This document shows positions 1 to 14,566 of a stretch of DNA of 64,000 nucleotides, in pieces. The notes below the pieces were generated by a model. That model did no database searches and was not told the DNA's origin. It saw nothing but the letters and a program-made list of their open reading frames with translations. This DNA is from Paraspadella gotoi (lineage: Eukaryota > Chaetognatha), in assembly GCA_051294375.1 (NCBI GenBank), contig CM119265.1:650912-714911 (forward strand), written 5' to 3'. The position numbers and the translations under genes are program-made. The number at the start of each line of letters is the position of its first letter. Positions within the stretch are counted from its first letter, which is position 1.

Positions 1-3000
1 ACTTTGTCATAACACTTAAAATCAACAAGCATATCAATAATTGTTTGGTCCTTGTCTGCCAACATTTGAATATCTCTCAAGCTTTGAACCTGACTTGTCA
101 AAAACTTGATTGTTTCTTTACTTCTAAAGTGAAAAGCTAAAGAAAAGGGGGTCTCGCCATCAACGTTTTGCTCAAAGATGTCAGCACCTTGGCTTATTTT
201 CTCCTGAAGCTCATTAACCCTATTTAAACTTGCTAAAAGATGTGTAGACTCTATGACGGAAATTACCATGGAAACCTCAGTTGGTTTTTCTTTTTTATAC
301 AGAGGAAAAAGCATTTTAATTTCCCCCAGGTTTCCAAAAAGTTGCAAAATTGTTTTCTTCAAACTGCTGCTAGCATCAAGGATGGTCAATAGCTTGGATA
401 AAACGAATATACTTTCATTTTCATCCAGCGCGTTAACATTGACATTTCCATCCATGGGCCATACCTCATCCCAAGCCCTCCATAAAGCCAGTTGGTTATC
501 CTCATCGTCGCAATGAAAGATGGCACCTCGTTTAAGAAACTCGTGAAATGAATTAAAGGATCCAGATTTTGATGCCAAAACTAAAGGAGTTAACTTTGTT
601 TTTGGATCCCGAATTGAAATCCAGTGAGGATGTGAGTCAAGAATCTCCAGAACTTTGGAAACTTTGTCTTTTCTGATGTCTTTAAAAAACTAAAGTAAAC
701 AAAAATATGTTTTACATACATGGTGTTATTACAAAATTTTACTCTGAACCATATTACCTTATTGAGGACTTCAGGATCAGACTGCAGTAAACTTTTTATT
801 TTGTGATGCTTTGCAAAGTGCAAAGCTGAGACATTGAATCTATTTGTGGCATTCCAATTAACTCCATTTCTTAGCAATTCTTCAACGGCTTCTTCATTGT
901 TATGCTAAAAAGGAAAATGAAAATGTTTAACATTGAAATAATAATATATCTATGAGAATAGCTTTACAAAAAATGTGAAATGATAGATTTTCAGTTAATA
1001 CTTTGTGAAATCGCCCAAACACATTTTCATCCTTGAGTTATGAAATAGCTTATGAATCATCAGAAAGCCTTAAACTTATTAATGATCAATAGAGAGACTA
1101 AGGGGTCGATGGCCGAGATAACCGAGGGTTCTCGAGACTCTCCTCAATATCCAAACTAAAAAAAGAATCCTTTGTGGCGAATACTAAATTCGCTTCCCGT
1201 ATAACTTGGTGAGACTCAACTAAGTACTCATTCACCAACCGTTAGTTCCGGGTTCAATCCCTTCACGGTCACGCTGGTTAAAGTGTCATGGTGTCGGCAT
1301 AAACACGCCAGTGATCTGGGATAGTCACTGCAGGTCCAAAGCCCTGAACGCCAGCTGTCGGGAGATACCTCACACCCCGGGCATCACACATGTCCCTCGT
1401 TGCCATACCTTCTTCATTTAATTATTGAATTATTAATTATTTGTCATCACCTTTGTCGTAACCTTAGTTATTATGTCGTCATTAACTTTATCATTTTTCA
1501 TCATTAATAAAACTATTGCCAACCTAATAAATTACCCTCGTTATTTGATTAAACATCGACGTTATATCATCAACGGAATGGACCTATAAACGGACTTGGT
1601 TGCCCTAGTGATGTGATTGCTCGTCTCCTTCATGAATCACCAGAATGCCGACGAATCACAGACCTTACTTCAACCTTAGATTGACCAATGACCGACAGAG
1701 GAACCGACGGAGGGATTGATGGTCAAAATTGCTAAGAGAACTCTGGGCATTCACCTCTACACCCAAACTCAAGAAAGAACTCTTCTTCAAATAATTATTG
1801 AACTGTTTAATATTGTCATCACCTTTGTCTTAACCTTTGTCATCGTGTCATCGTTACCTATGTCATCACCTTAATCATTGTCCGTCATTAATAAAACCAT
1901 TGCCAACCAAATACTTTGCTACTTATTATTTACCCACGTTATTTGACTAAACGTCAACGATATTAAGGGTTAACCATATAAAAACATTACTGACCTTGAC
2001 AGCTTCAATTAGTAAAGTTGTCTCTTCTTCTCCCATCTTTTCATTTAATCTTCTCCAGCCTCCATTTTCAATCAATTGTTGAATGACCTCTCTGCCAGCT
2101 CCTTGAGCAATTGCAACACTCATTGGAGTCTCTCCATTTTTGTCTTCCACATCGACAACCGCTCCTCTCATTATGAGTTCATCGACAACATTGTAACTCT
2201 CATTTTGTAGCGCGCCCATTAGGGGTGTGCCGAGCAAAGATTTTGACCGGGCTTCTATCCATGACGGGTGAGCATCCAATACTTCTTCAACAGTTTTCAC
2301 ATCCTTGTTCTTGATGGCTGCAAAAAACTGGGTTTAAAAAAAGGGTTGAGCGGAATTGAATCATTTGTAGAAATGGTCATTGAGTTGAAATTAAGCTAAC
2401 AAATTACTTAATTATTTATCACAGTATAGAAATGGATTTACCTTTCTCAGTCCTTCTCTTGTTGAAGCTCCCATCTTTCTTATTTCCATTGCTTCTGAAT
2501 CTTCTTTGCTTCTTAAGTCTTTCCATTTGGTGTCGGCGCCAGCAACAATTAAAGTTTCGATCAAATCTTCATCATTTGCTTTCATCGCTTCTTTAAGGAT
2601 TGACATTCCCACTTCTGGCTTAATCAAAACCTGATATATATATATATAGAGCTATGACAAAATATTTTGTAGATAAGGCACAAATGGCATTGTAGATGGT
2701 CTCATGGAACAGGCTTAAGGGGTCTGTCTATACGTTTCTGGTTTGATTGCTGGCAACATAATTTACAAACAGAATTATTGTCATCACCCGACTAATAGAA
2801 ACATATTAATTATCATCATATTCTCGTGTATTCTATGTTAATGATATAAATAAGTGGTAATGAAACTCCATTATTAAAACAATCCTATTCTTTACAAAAT
2901 TTTCAGTCAAAATTAAAATTCCAAACTCAAATGTTCCTTCTTCGCCTCTTACCTTCCATCCTCCAGCGGCCAAAACTAACCCGACTATTTCCTTCCCTTT

Positions 3001-4353
3001 CCTTCTTTTATCATCTCCCGCTGACAAATCAGCGGCTGCCTTGACCGCCGCTGCTAAAGCAGATTTCCCGCCAAAATTGCTGCTAACGTTTCCTGTTGAA
3101 AGAGAACACTTTTCTTAATCTTAATTAAATCATCTAAATTTAGAATAATTCAGATTAAGATATTAAAAGCTAAATCTTTACTTTTTTGGTTTTTTAGTGG
3201 ATGGACAGTAGGTATTAGATTATTATATTATATTACTTATAAAAAAATCTTAATCATAGATCCATTCATCTTAATAAACCTTCAGCTCCTTTTTCAACTA
3301 AAAAGGCTGCGACATTGGCTGCCCCTTTTTCTGCGGCCCAAAAAAGGGGAGATGGCACATCGGGCATTTTTTTCCATTGGGCTTCGATCCATTTAGGGTT
3401 GAGGGTGAGAATCTTGACCACAAGGGCTGAGTCATCTGCGTCTATGGAAAAGTAAAGATCCTGAAGGAAAATAAAAACCGATTTGTTTTAGACAAAATAA
3501 CTTTCTGTTGAGGCGACTTACCACCGGTCTCTCTCTCTAAACCCTTCCTCTCTCCTCTTTCTCCGAGCCGGTCTATTCCACACGGTCACTTTGCCCTAGC
3601 TTTGGCAATGACCTTAGATTGACCGGACACAGTAATAGGGCCGAGGCGACCGTAAGGTCAAGTTGGTCCGGGCGATGATAAAAGTGGATCAGGAGAGAGC
3701 TCGTCTCACTTCTTTTCTACTTCTCTTACATCGTCACAATTCTTCACCTTCTCCTCACTTTTATTATTACTATTTTCGTCTTCTACACTGTATTCATTAC
3801 TTAGTCTGAGTCTGATAGTATTTTTTTAATAAGTTTGGCAAAATAAAAATTAAAAATTTAAAATAAAAGGAACAAAATGTAGTTAATGGGATACAGAGCC
3901 TCAGATATAGTACTTCTTATCTGATTTATCTGGTCTTCAATTTTAAATGAACTTATATTTAATCAATTGTCATTTATGCATTGCTACAAAAATAATTCTG
4001 ATTTTAATTTTGCCCGTATATTTAGGAAAAACAGTTTTAATGGTGCAGCAACGTATGTATTGACAGTTTAGTCGTACATGTTTCGACTCTGGTTTAACAG
4101 TCTTCTTCAGCGTTTATAATCGACTTGTTTTTTCTCTTTAACATTATTTTTGGAGAGAGTTTTTGCCCTTAAAAAAATTTAAATGGTTCAGAATTGAGAT
4201 CCGTCAGATGTTATGCTTTATCTAAAATTGAATAAAAAACTAATTTATTAATTAACTTCCTCTTTTTTTTCTCTTTTCTCTTTTTTTCATATTTACCTTT
4301 ATTGTAAAACTTCCTGCACCGAGATTTGTGGAGGAATTAAGTTCATTTTCCAT
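1..4353 (-). CDS. Ankyrin-type repeat protein, 5' seven exons, C-terminus beyond window
   Basis: I built this from seven minus-strand exons with matching phases: 4297-4353 (ATG at 4353), 3280-3460, 2953-3092, 2442-2630, 1995-2327, 758-904 and 1-689 (open to the edge). That gives about 578 residues. Each intron has GT/AG ends. Ankyrin-like text is visible, such as NGETPMSVAIAQGAG and NRFNVSALHFAKHHK. Three exons open with a related module of about 55 residues of the form (L/F)(Y/F)xxI..D....V.(K/E)IL..(N/H)P.WI, followed by a helix pair ending in L..(K/R)GA. These start at exon 2, exon 5 and exon 7, each right after a phase-0 intron, so the repeat unit probably spread by exon duplication. There is no signal peptide or membrane segment, so it is probably intracellular. 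Its function cannot be inferred beyond protein binding. It lies on the opposite strand, just upstream of the first DDR exons found here. Confidence 0.8.
1085..1415 (+). mobile_element. tRNA-derived SINE family B, diverged copy (intronic)
   Basis: It carries a B-box-like GGGTTCAATCCC near 1253, and its 3' body matches the SINE at 13269-13523 (shared gtgtcggcataaacacgcca-like block, CCCCGGGCATCACA and CGTTGCCATA). A tRNA-like TGGCCGAGATAACC near 1111 may be an A box. It sits in the intron between ankyrin-gene exons 5 and 6. The sequence to 1960 holds a weak repeat of the same type and nothing coding. Confidence 0.6.
3465..3700. repeat. Diverged repeat in first intron of the ankyrin gene
   Basis: The block with ccttagattgaccggacac near 3611 resembles ccttagattgaccaatgacc near 1673, so both introns carry the same interspersed repeat. 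The rest of the intron (3700-4296) is AT-rich and holds only the hammerhead-like motif listed separately. Confidence 0.35.
4045..4115 (-). ncRNA. Hammerhead-ribozyme-like motif A, degenerate core
   Basis: On the minus strand, CTGAAGA (4110-4104) is followed by a short stem GACT...AGTC and then GAAAC (4084-4080) ATGTAC. Canonical hammerhead cores read CTGATGA...GAAA...NUH, so one core base is changed and there is one extra A before stem II. The downstream CGTTGCTGCA matches copy B at 29000-29147. It is probably an inactive relic. Confidence 0.35.
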
Positions 4354-4534
4354 TTTTAATTCATTTTATAATTCAACGCAGCAAATATGAGAAATAAATT
4401 TTACTTTCATTTAAAATTTTTGAGTTAAAAATTTTCGGTTAAAATTTGGAATTCGTTATTAAAAGATATTTTAAAAGACAGGTTTTGAGAAAAATGCTGA
4501 TTTAAGAAAGTAAGAAGGAAAGAATGTAAAAAAA

Positions 4535-5259
4535 AAGTTTGAGCATACAATGTCGGATCTGCCTACGATAATTAACCGGTTGTAAGCTAATCCGATGATA
4601 AATCTGACTTTCAATTTTTGATCTTAACAGATCATAACAAATCGTAACATAACTCATAACAGATTTCATAATAAATATATGTAAGAGTGATGGGGGCCTT
4701 AAACCACCAAAGCCTGTCCAAAGTCAGGGGTAAGATAGCTTATTTATTAAATGAATGGATAATTTTTATATTGGTTGTACCAATTTCATAATTTGGTCAG
4801 CTGGCATAATCTGATCAATCAATCTATCAATCAGCGAGAGATAACGAGAGAGAAACTTTAAAAAATTCAAATAAATATGTCTTTTGATTTTCTATTTTAA
4901 ACTTTTTTCCACTCCTACGATTCCATCATTCCATTTAAGTAAATATGACTTTTGTTTTTTCCATTTAAACACATTTCCACTCGCACGATTACCTCGAAAC
5001 TTTATGTCCAACTCAATCACACTATTTCCTAACCACACACAAAATTTCATTACAATCACGAGTAATTGGAGTTTAATGAAAAGGTAGGACGGACCTTCAA
5101 ACAGACGGATGGACGGACATCGTTTTATTTGCATAATTTATCATAATCCGATGTTCTTACATGATTTAAGTGAATGCCCAAAAAGATTAGGGGGGGACCG
5201 ACGGACCGACAAAGTGGATTATAGAGAGTCGGGATCTGCTGATAAGAAGATCCGACTAA

Positions 5260-5291
<32 letters not shown>

Positions 5292-5477
5292 AAAAAAGTA
5301 AGAAATAAAAAAAGAAAGAAAAATCATTTTAATGACAATGATGATGATGTTTATGTCGACGATGATAAAAACTGAAGGTCATAATCCTCCTTATAACCAC
5401 AAATTGAAATAATTATCACGATTTATCATCTGATTACCTAATTACCGCTTAATTATCGACATTGTTTGCCAAAACTT
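4535..5477 (+). repeat. TGTCGGATCTGC interspersed repeat with terminal inverted copies
   Basis: The left end AAGTTTGAGCATACAATGTC (4535) recurs in inverse form at 5404-5477, giving imperfect inverted ends of about 70 bp. A hairpin (GTCGGGATCT...AGATCCGAC, 5228-5256) followed by a long A tract ends the body near 5260. Other copies are at 26250-26470, 28125-28860, 29690-29950 (internal part), 51130-52345 (reverse), 53597-53800 and 53822-54010. No protein is encoded. The A tail suggests retroposition and the inverted ends suggest a DNA element; the class is unresolved. It lies between the ankyrin gene and DDR exons. Confidence 0.6.
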
Positions 5478-5505
5478 GTTTTTCCATATTTTAACCTGTT
5501 TACTA

Positions 5506-5507
<2 letters not shown>

Positions 5508-5572
<65 letters not shown>

Positions 5573-5580
5573 TCTCTTTA
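5508..5580. repeat. (CT)n array serving as polypyrimidine tract
   Basis: An uninterrupted CT dinucleotide run passes into TTTCTCTTTCTCTTTAG and abuts the 3' splice site of the DDR exon at 5582, so the microsatellite doubles as the polypyrimidine tract. Confidence 0.85.
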
Positions 5581-5581
5581 G

Positions 5582-8541
<2,960 letters not shown>

Positions 8542-8566
8542 NNNNNNNNNNNNNNNNNNNNNNNNN
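8542..8566. other. Assembly gap (25 N)
   Basis: A 25-base run of N. The inverted copy of the DDR segment begins at the very next base. Confidence 0.98.
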
Positions 8567-8618
8567 GTTAATTCTTCATTAGGAATATATCAACATAATA
8601 CTATACAATCTAACATAC

Positions 8619-11600
8619 CTCTCCAAATTGTCCCTCTCCAAGTTTGTTTATAAACTTTAAACTTTCCCTCGGAATTTCTAAAACTCTTTCGGTTAGAATT
8701 TCCAGTTCATCTGGTGAAGAATCGCGTAGACAGTGGAACAATCACGCCTGATTAGTTAATTAGTTTAAGATTATTCTTTGTTAAATTGAATAAAAATTAC
8801 AAAATAATTTACCATTTATTTAAAATATATAGATTACTCACTAACTTAATGTCTGATACAGTAAAATTTACTCTTTCCGAGACAACCAATTTTAATAGCT
8901 TGTCCATTTATAAATTTATCACAAAATATTGATAAGTGAATTTTATTTTTAAATATTTCTTCTATATTTTAGTAATACTTTAAATATAACCTTGGATACT
9001 GTTTGCTTTTATGAGATCAGAAGCGTTGTTTATGAAGGGAAAGCAAGATCAGATCCTTTGAAAAAAAATAATTTAATTATAAAATTGTAAAAATCAAAAA
9101 CAAAATATCAAAATCTGATTTTAGTAATACAATTTTCAGAAAGTTGTCAAGGCAAATCTTAATTATTCATCTTAGAAAGTTAATCAGCATTTTCAATCAA
9201 ATTACTTTTTAAACCAAAGTTTAATGATGTCTATTTTTATACAAGAAATCATATTTTTATTACCTGTGTTTTCTTGAGAGGCACTTAGTGATAAAAAGTC
9301 AAGAATTGATGTGTTGTTGCTAATTTGTTGTGGTAAAGGATCAGAGGCCATTGAAGCAGAAGTAGAATCTTCGCCTTCAGAACAAATTTAATTAAAGTTT
9401 GAGTTAAAATAATTCTAATTCTAATTTTCTTTTTTTTTCTTTCTTTTTCGTTGGCTGTGGATAATTCACAGAAACTATTTTTTTTCTTCTTAAAAATCAT
9501 CTTGTAAAGAAAAAATAAAAATCCTTTTTGTTAAATAATAATTTTACTAAAGATATGACAGAATAGTTAAAGCTAAAATTAACCATGACAATTGATTTTA
9601 GTCATTTTTAGCAATAATAAATTCTTTTTTGGTCTAAATATAAAACATTGTTTACTTTTCATAGAATTACAACAATTTACTATGCTTCTGACAGCATTCA
9701 TTTTATTTATTTAATTTAGTAATCATCTTTCCTAAATTCGATGCAGTTTCTATAAAATCTCCTTGTATTCATTTCTACAGGGTGATTTCTCACCCTTCGG
9801 ACGACAATTGCTTCACGCAAGGATCGACGCCAAATGAGGCAAAGTCTTTGAAAGTCCGTGATGAGACAAACAGTAGGAGGAGGAAGAGGATGAGCGGGTT
9901 CAAGTTGGTGAGGATGTGATCCTGGGTGAATAGGCTGGTGAGGACCGTGCGGACATGGCGGACATGGCTGCGGACATGGCGGTGGGCAAGGGGCTCCACA
10001 AGGTGGCGGGCCGTACATGTGAGCCACGAGGGGGAAGCGACCGGAGCGAAAGTACCTGAGATAAAAAGTGGAAAAGAGAATGCGATTAAAAAGAAGAAAG
10101 AGATTAAAAATAGATTAAAAGAATGAGATTCAAAAGAAGAATGAGATTAATAGAGAGAGATTAAAAAGAAAGATATTAAAAGGAATGAGATTAAAAAGAA
10201 AGAGATTAAAATTAAAAGACAGAAATTTTATGAGTTTGAAGTGAGACAGACAGAGAGACTTACCCGAGTGAGTAAAGGGCTTTGCTGAGTATTTGCCAGG
10301 ATATGATTCCGGAATTCCAGGTGAAGAAAGAGAAGAAGTTAAGACTGCGGGTTTTATAGTGTTCGGAGAACAGCGTAATCACGTGAAGAGCATTCTGGAA
10401 GTCATAGTTTTATAATTAAAATAAGATAATGAATATTTTAATATTCAAACATGTTAACTAGAATATTGATTATGTTTTTGGACCCGTTTTAACTTTAGAA
10501 TCAGTCCTTCGATGAACAACTGAGAAGCAAAAGCACCTGTTCATTTGTTTTGTTTTTATCGACTGAATTGATTAAAAGCGCCTCTTTTGAGAAATTTTAG
10601 TATAATATAAAAGAAAACAAAAATTGTTTTTACGACTTTAAAAATATTAAATTAAAAATGAGAAAATTAAAAAAATAGAACAAAATAATAAATAAATTTT
10701 TTTTAAAAAAGAAAGTAATATATATTTGATAAATGATATAGATTAAATACTAAATCCTTAATAAAAATATAAAATAGAAAAAATAGAAAATAGTGAAACA
10801 AGTAATTTGCAATTTTTTATAGTATTCTTAGTTTTTTAAAGCAGATCATCAAAGGTTAAATTATTTTTTGTAATTTTTCAAGGATTCATTCTTGCAATAT
10901 TCCTAAATTTAAATTAAACAGTTCTTGGTCTTTGCTTGCAGAAAATATTCTTAATTGACATTTTTTAGTTATTTATTGAGAAAAATTACAATATTTTGAA
11001 GGGTTAGTTTAATTTTGAAATTAAATTAATTACTAATCTTACCGGAGCAAGTCTCTCCAAAATCCGTCCGGTCGATTCAACCGGAATTCCGGCAACTTTC
11101 GACTCTGAACAGAATCTACCGGATCTCGTAGATGCCGCCGCCGCACACGTGCTGCTGCTGTGGCTGTTGTTGTTGCTGTGGCAGCTGCGGTGGATTCGGG
11201 TTTAGAGTTCCGCGCATGACGCTGGAATCGACCAGACCGCCTCTCATTGGTTGAGCTGTTGAGAGAGAGAGACGTGATTGGCCAATGAGAGGCCGAGGGA
11301 GAGAGGAGTGGCATTGGTTCGGGTTTGGGAGTCTGGAGGGAGAAGGAGGGAGAAGAGAGAGAGAGGGAGAGAGGGAGGGAGAGGGAGGAGGAGAGGGAGA
11401 GAGAGGAAGGGGAGAGAGGAAGAAAAGAAAGAGAGGGAGAGACAGGGAGGGAGGAAGAATGGGAGAGAAGGAGAGAAAGAGGGAGAGGTGGAGAGAAATA
11501 GAGGGATAGAAGGATAGAAGGAGGGAGAAAGAGGAAGAGATAGAGAGGAAGAGGGGAAAAAGGCAGAATAGAAGGGAAAAAGTAGGAAAGGAAAGAAGGA

Positions 11601-11871
11601 GAGAATAAAAAATAAAAAATAGTAAAAGGGAAAAAATAAAAGAACGGTAGGAAGAAGGTAGGAAGAAAGAATAAAAGGTAGGAAGGAAAAAAGGGAAAAA
11701 AAGGAGGAAAATAGGAAAAGGAAAAGAGAAAAGTAGGAAAGGGGAATAAAAAGAAAGAGAAGAGAAGGCATAAAAACAAAAAAACAACTTAGACCTTTTT
11801 TTAATTTAACAAATTTAGTTCTTTTTATTTGAACAGTAAGCAACTTTCTGAAAGGACAAGAACATTTCCTT

Positions 11872-11927
<56 letters not shown>

Positions 11928-12562
11928 AGAGAGAGAGAGAGAGAAGAGAGAGTGACATTGGGATTCTCTTTCTCTGACCCCATAAACGTTTATTTCTTAT
12001 GGGATTTCATTGTACAAAATGTGAACCATAACAATAAACATTCAGATCAGGAAAATTTGTCAAATTTCTATATGAACTAATTTTGTTAACGTTTTAAATA
12101 ATATATTTTTAAAATAAAGAATAACTTTGTCAGAAATTATTTAAAAACTAGGTCTAATTTATGAGCGTTTTTTTAAGGCGCGTTCTTTCACTCTATTTTG
12201 TTTGTCTCAATCTCTCTCTCCCCCTCTCTCTCTCTCTCAGTCTCCCACCCTGCTCTCTTACTTCTCTCTCCCTTCTCTCTCCCTCTCCACTTACCCATAA
12301 AGTGTTCCCCCAAGGGGCAGAGTCGCCATTGCACCCCCAGGGTTCGACAAGGAAACAACAATGGCCCCACGAGGGCTGGTTGGAGCCCGTGCCCGGCCGC
12401 AGCGACGTTGCAGGCCCGGCGGAGCGGCGAGTCCGGGCTGCAGCCCAGCTGGCCCCGCGAGGCCGGGCTGCGGCCCAAGGGCACGATGGCGTGGCGAGAG
12501 TCTGGCTCCTCGGTGGCCAGATTTCCGTAGGCGTTGGATGGAGAGGGGCGAGTTGTTAGCAT
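8619..12562 (-). pseudogene. Inverted, broken copy of seven DDR cytoplasmic exons
   Basis: Counterparts of the right-arm exons are at 12295-12562 (268 nt against 273), 11043-11255 (213 against 217), 10264-10344 (81 against 84), 9794-10055 (262 against 264), 9264-9374 (111, equal), 8991-9055 (65 against 66) and 8619-8747 (129 against 134). Splice sites are kept, but most exons have lost the frame by small indels, so this copy cannot encode the protein. The 81-nt exon is the exception: it reads PESYPGKYSAKPF, smoother than the right arm. No kinase exons follow, because the copy stops at the gap at 8566. It is either a haplotype duplicate placed backwards or a genuine inverted duplication. Confidence 0.75.
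11340..11780. repeat. Purine-rich (GA/GGGA/GGAAA) tract, left arm
   Basis: GA-rich simple sequence, mirrored as pyrimidine-rich sequence at about 14650-15100 in the right arm. The serine/leucine/proline-rich frames through it are artefacts. A (GA)n run also lies at 11875-11955, mirrored at 14490-14570. Confidence 0.85.
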
Positions 12563-12999
12563 CTGTAATAAATAGAGTGAGACATGGAGAGAAAGAAAAG
12601 TGTACTAATTATTGAGAAATTGTAATTTGATCATTGATAAAAATTTCCGCATCAAAAACATAACGAGAAATTCAATTCGCCTTAATTCAAATTCATTTTA
12701 TTTGAAACTTGGCACTGAATGTGTAATTGGGTATTTAATGAGAATCAATTCATGACAGTTAAATACTTTTTGAGTTAGACATTTTCTATCAAATAAAAAT
12801 ACGTTCATAAAATGAGAACATTACAGAAGATCTAGAAACTCAAAAGATGGAATCAAATGGAACCGGATGGAATCGGATCATAGACTCGGGGAGAAATCAC
12901 CAAAAGGCAGCGCAACTATTTTATAGGTTCTTTTTTATATTAAAATTATATTTCTTATTTCTTTTCATTCTTTCACGTAATGCGAAGAGAAGAGAGAGA

Positions 13000-13015
13000 T
13001 GGAGAGAGAGAGAGG

Positions 13016-13073
<58 letters not shown>

Positions 13074-13162
13074 AGAGAGAAGAGAGAAGGAGAGAAGAGA
13101 GAGAGAGAGAAGAGAGAGAGGAGAGAGAGAGAAGAGAGAGAGAGAATTGACGTGGTAAAAGA
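13000..13162. repeat. GA-rich centre of the inverted repeat
   Basis: (GA)n with interruptions forms the loop between arms, ending in aattgacgtggtaaaag before the right arm starts. A low-complexity hinge is a common place for both real inversions and assembly folds. Confidence 0.8.
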
Positions 13163-14500
13163 TCTCTCTCTCCATCTCTCTCTCTCTCTTCGCATTACGT
13201 GAAAGAATGAAAAGAAATAAGAAAATATAATTTTAATATAAAAAAGAACCTATAAAATAGTTGCGCTGTGGCAGCAAGACTTAAAGCTGCCTCACTGCTG
13301 TCCGTCCTCAGCCTTGTCTCAATGGCTGAGCAGGCTAAATCATCTCATTCCATCCGTGCGTCCCGGGTTCAATCCCTGGGTATCCCGGTTCTGGCTTAAA
13401 TGTGACGGTGCCGGTATAAACATGCCAGTGACAGGAGGCGGTCACTGAGGGTCCGCAGCCCCTACGCCAGTTGGTGAGATACCCCGCGCCCCGGGTATCA
13501 CAGGCTATCCTCCCGTTGCCATAGCGCTGCCTTTTTGGTGATTTCTCCCCGAGTCTATGATCCGATTCCATCCGGTTCCATTTGATTCCATCTTTTGAGT
13601 TTCTAGATCTTCTGTAATGTTCTCATTTGATGAACGTATTTTTATTTGATAGAAAATGTCTAACTCAAAAAGTATTTAACTGTCATGAATTGATTCTCAT
13701 TAAATACCCAATTACACATTCAGTGCCAAGTTTCAAATAAAATGAATTTGAATTAAGGCGAATTGAATTTCTCGTTATGTGATGCGGAAATTTTTATCAA
13801 TGATCAAATTACAATTTCTCAATAATTAGTACACTTTTCTTCTCCTCCATGTCTCACTCTATTTATTACAGATGCTAACAACTCGCCCCTCTCCATCCAA
13901 CGCCTACGGAAATCTGGCCACCGAGGAGCCAGACTCTCGCCACGCCATCGTGCCCTTGGGGCCGCAGCCCGGCCTCGCGGGGCCAGCTGGGCTGCAGCCC
14001 GGACTCGCCGCTCCGCCGGGCCTGCAACCGTCGCTGCCGGCCGGGCACGGGCTCCAACCAGCCCTCGTGGGGCCATTGTTGTCTTCCTTGTCGAACCCTG
14101 GGGGTGCAATGGCGACTCTGCCCCTTGGGGGAACACTTTATGGGGTAAGTGAGAGAGGGAGAGAGAGGGAGAGAGAAGTAAAGAGAGAGGGTGGGAGACT
14201 GAGAGAGAGAGAGAGGGTGGGAGAGAGAGATTGAGACAAACAAAATAGAGTGAAAGAACGCGCCTTAAAAAAAACGCTCATAAATTAGACCTAGTTTTTA
14301 AATAATTTCTTGACAAAGTTATTCTTTATTTTAAAAATATATTATTTAAAACGTTAACAAAATTAGTTCATATAGAAATTTGACAAATTTTTCCTGATCT
14401 GAATGTTTATTGTTATGGTTCACATTTTGTACAATGAAATCCCATAAGAAATAAACGTTTATGGGGTCAGAGAAAGAGAATCCCAATGTCACTCTCTCTT

Positions 14501-14566
<66 letters not shown>

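Larger units (their letters stand above)
8567..13012 (-). repeat. Left arm of about 4.5-kb inverted repeat
   Basis: This arm is the reverse complement of 13163-17888 with scattered substitutions and many single-base indels. Anchor matches: 8567-8592 with 17862-17887, the [11 protein letters not shown] exon (9794-10055 with 16386-16649), the GC-rich exon (12295-12562 with 13872-14144), and GCGAAGAGA at 12978 with TCTCTTCGC near 13192. The arm ends abruptly at the N gap, inside the intron after the glycine-loop exon. The arms are separated by about 150 bp of GA-rich sequence holding aattgacgtggtaaaag. Confidence 0.92.

Noticed and set aside
11039-12562. Second independent DDR gene on the minus strand
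   Set aside because: It mirrors the right arm, has broken frames, stops at a gap and has no kinase domain.
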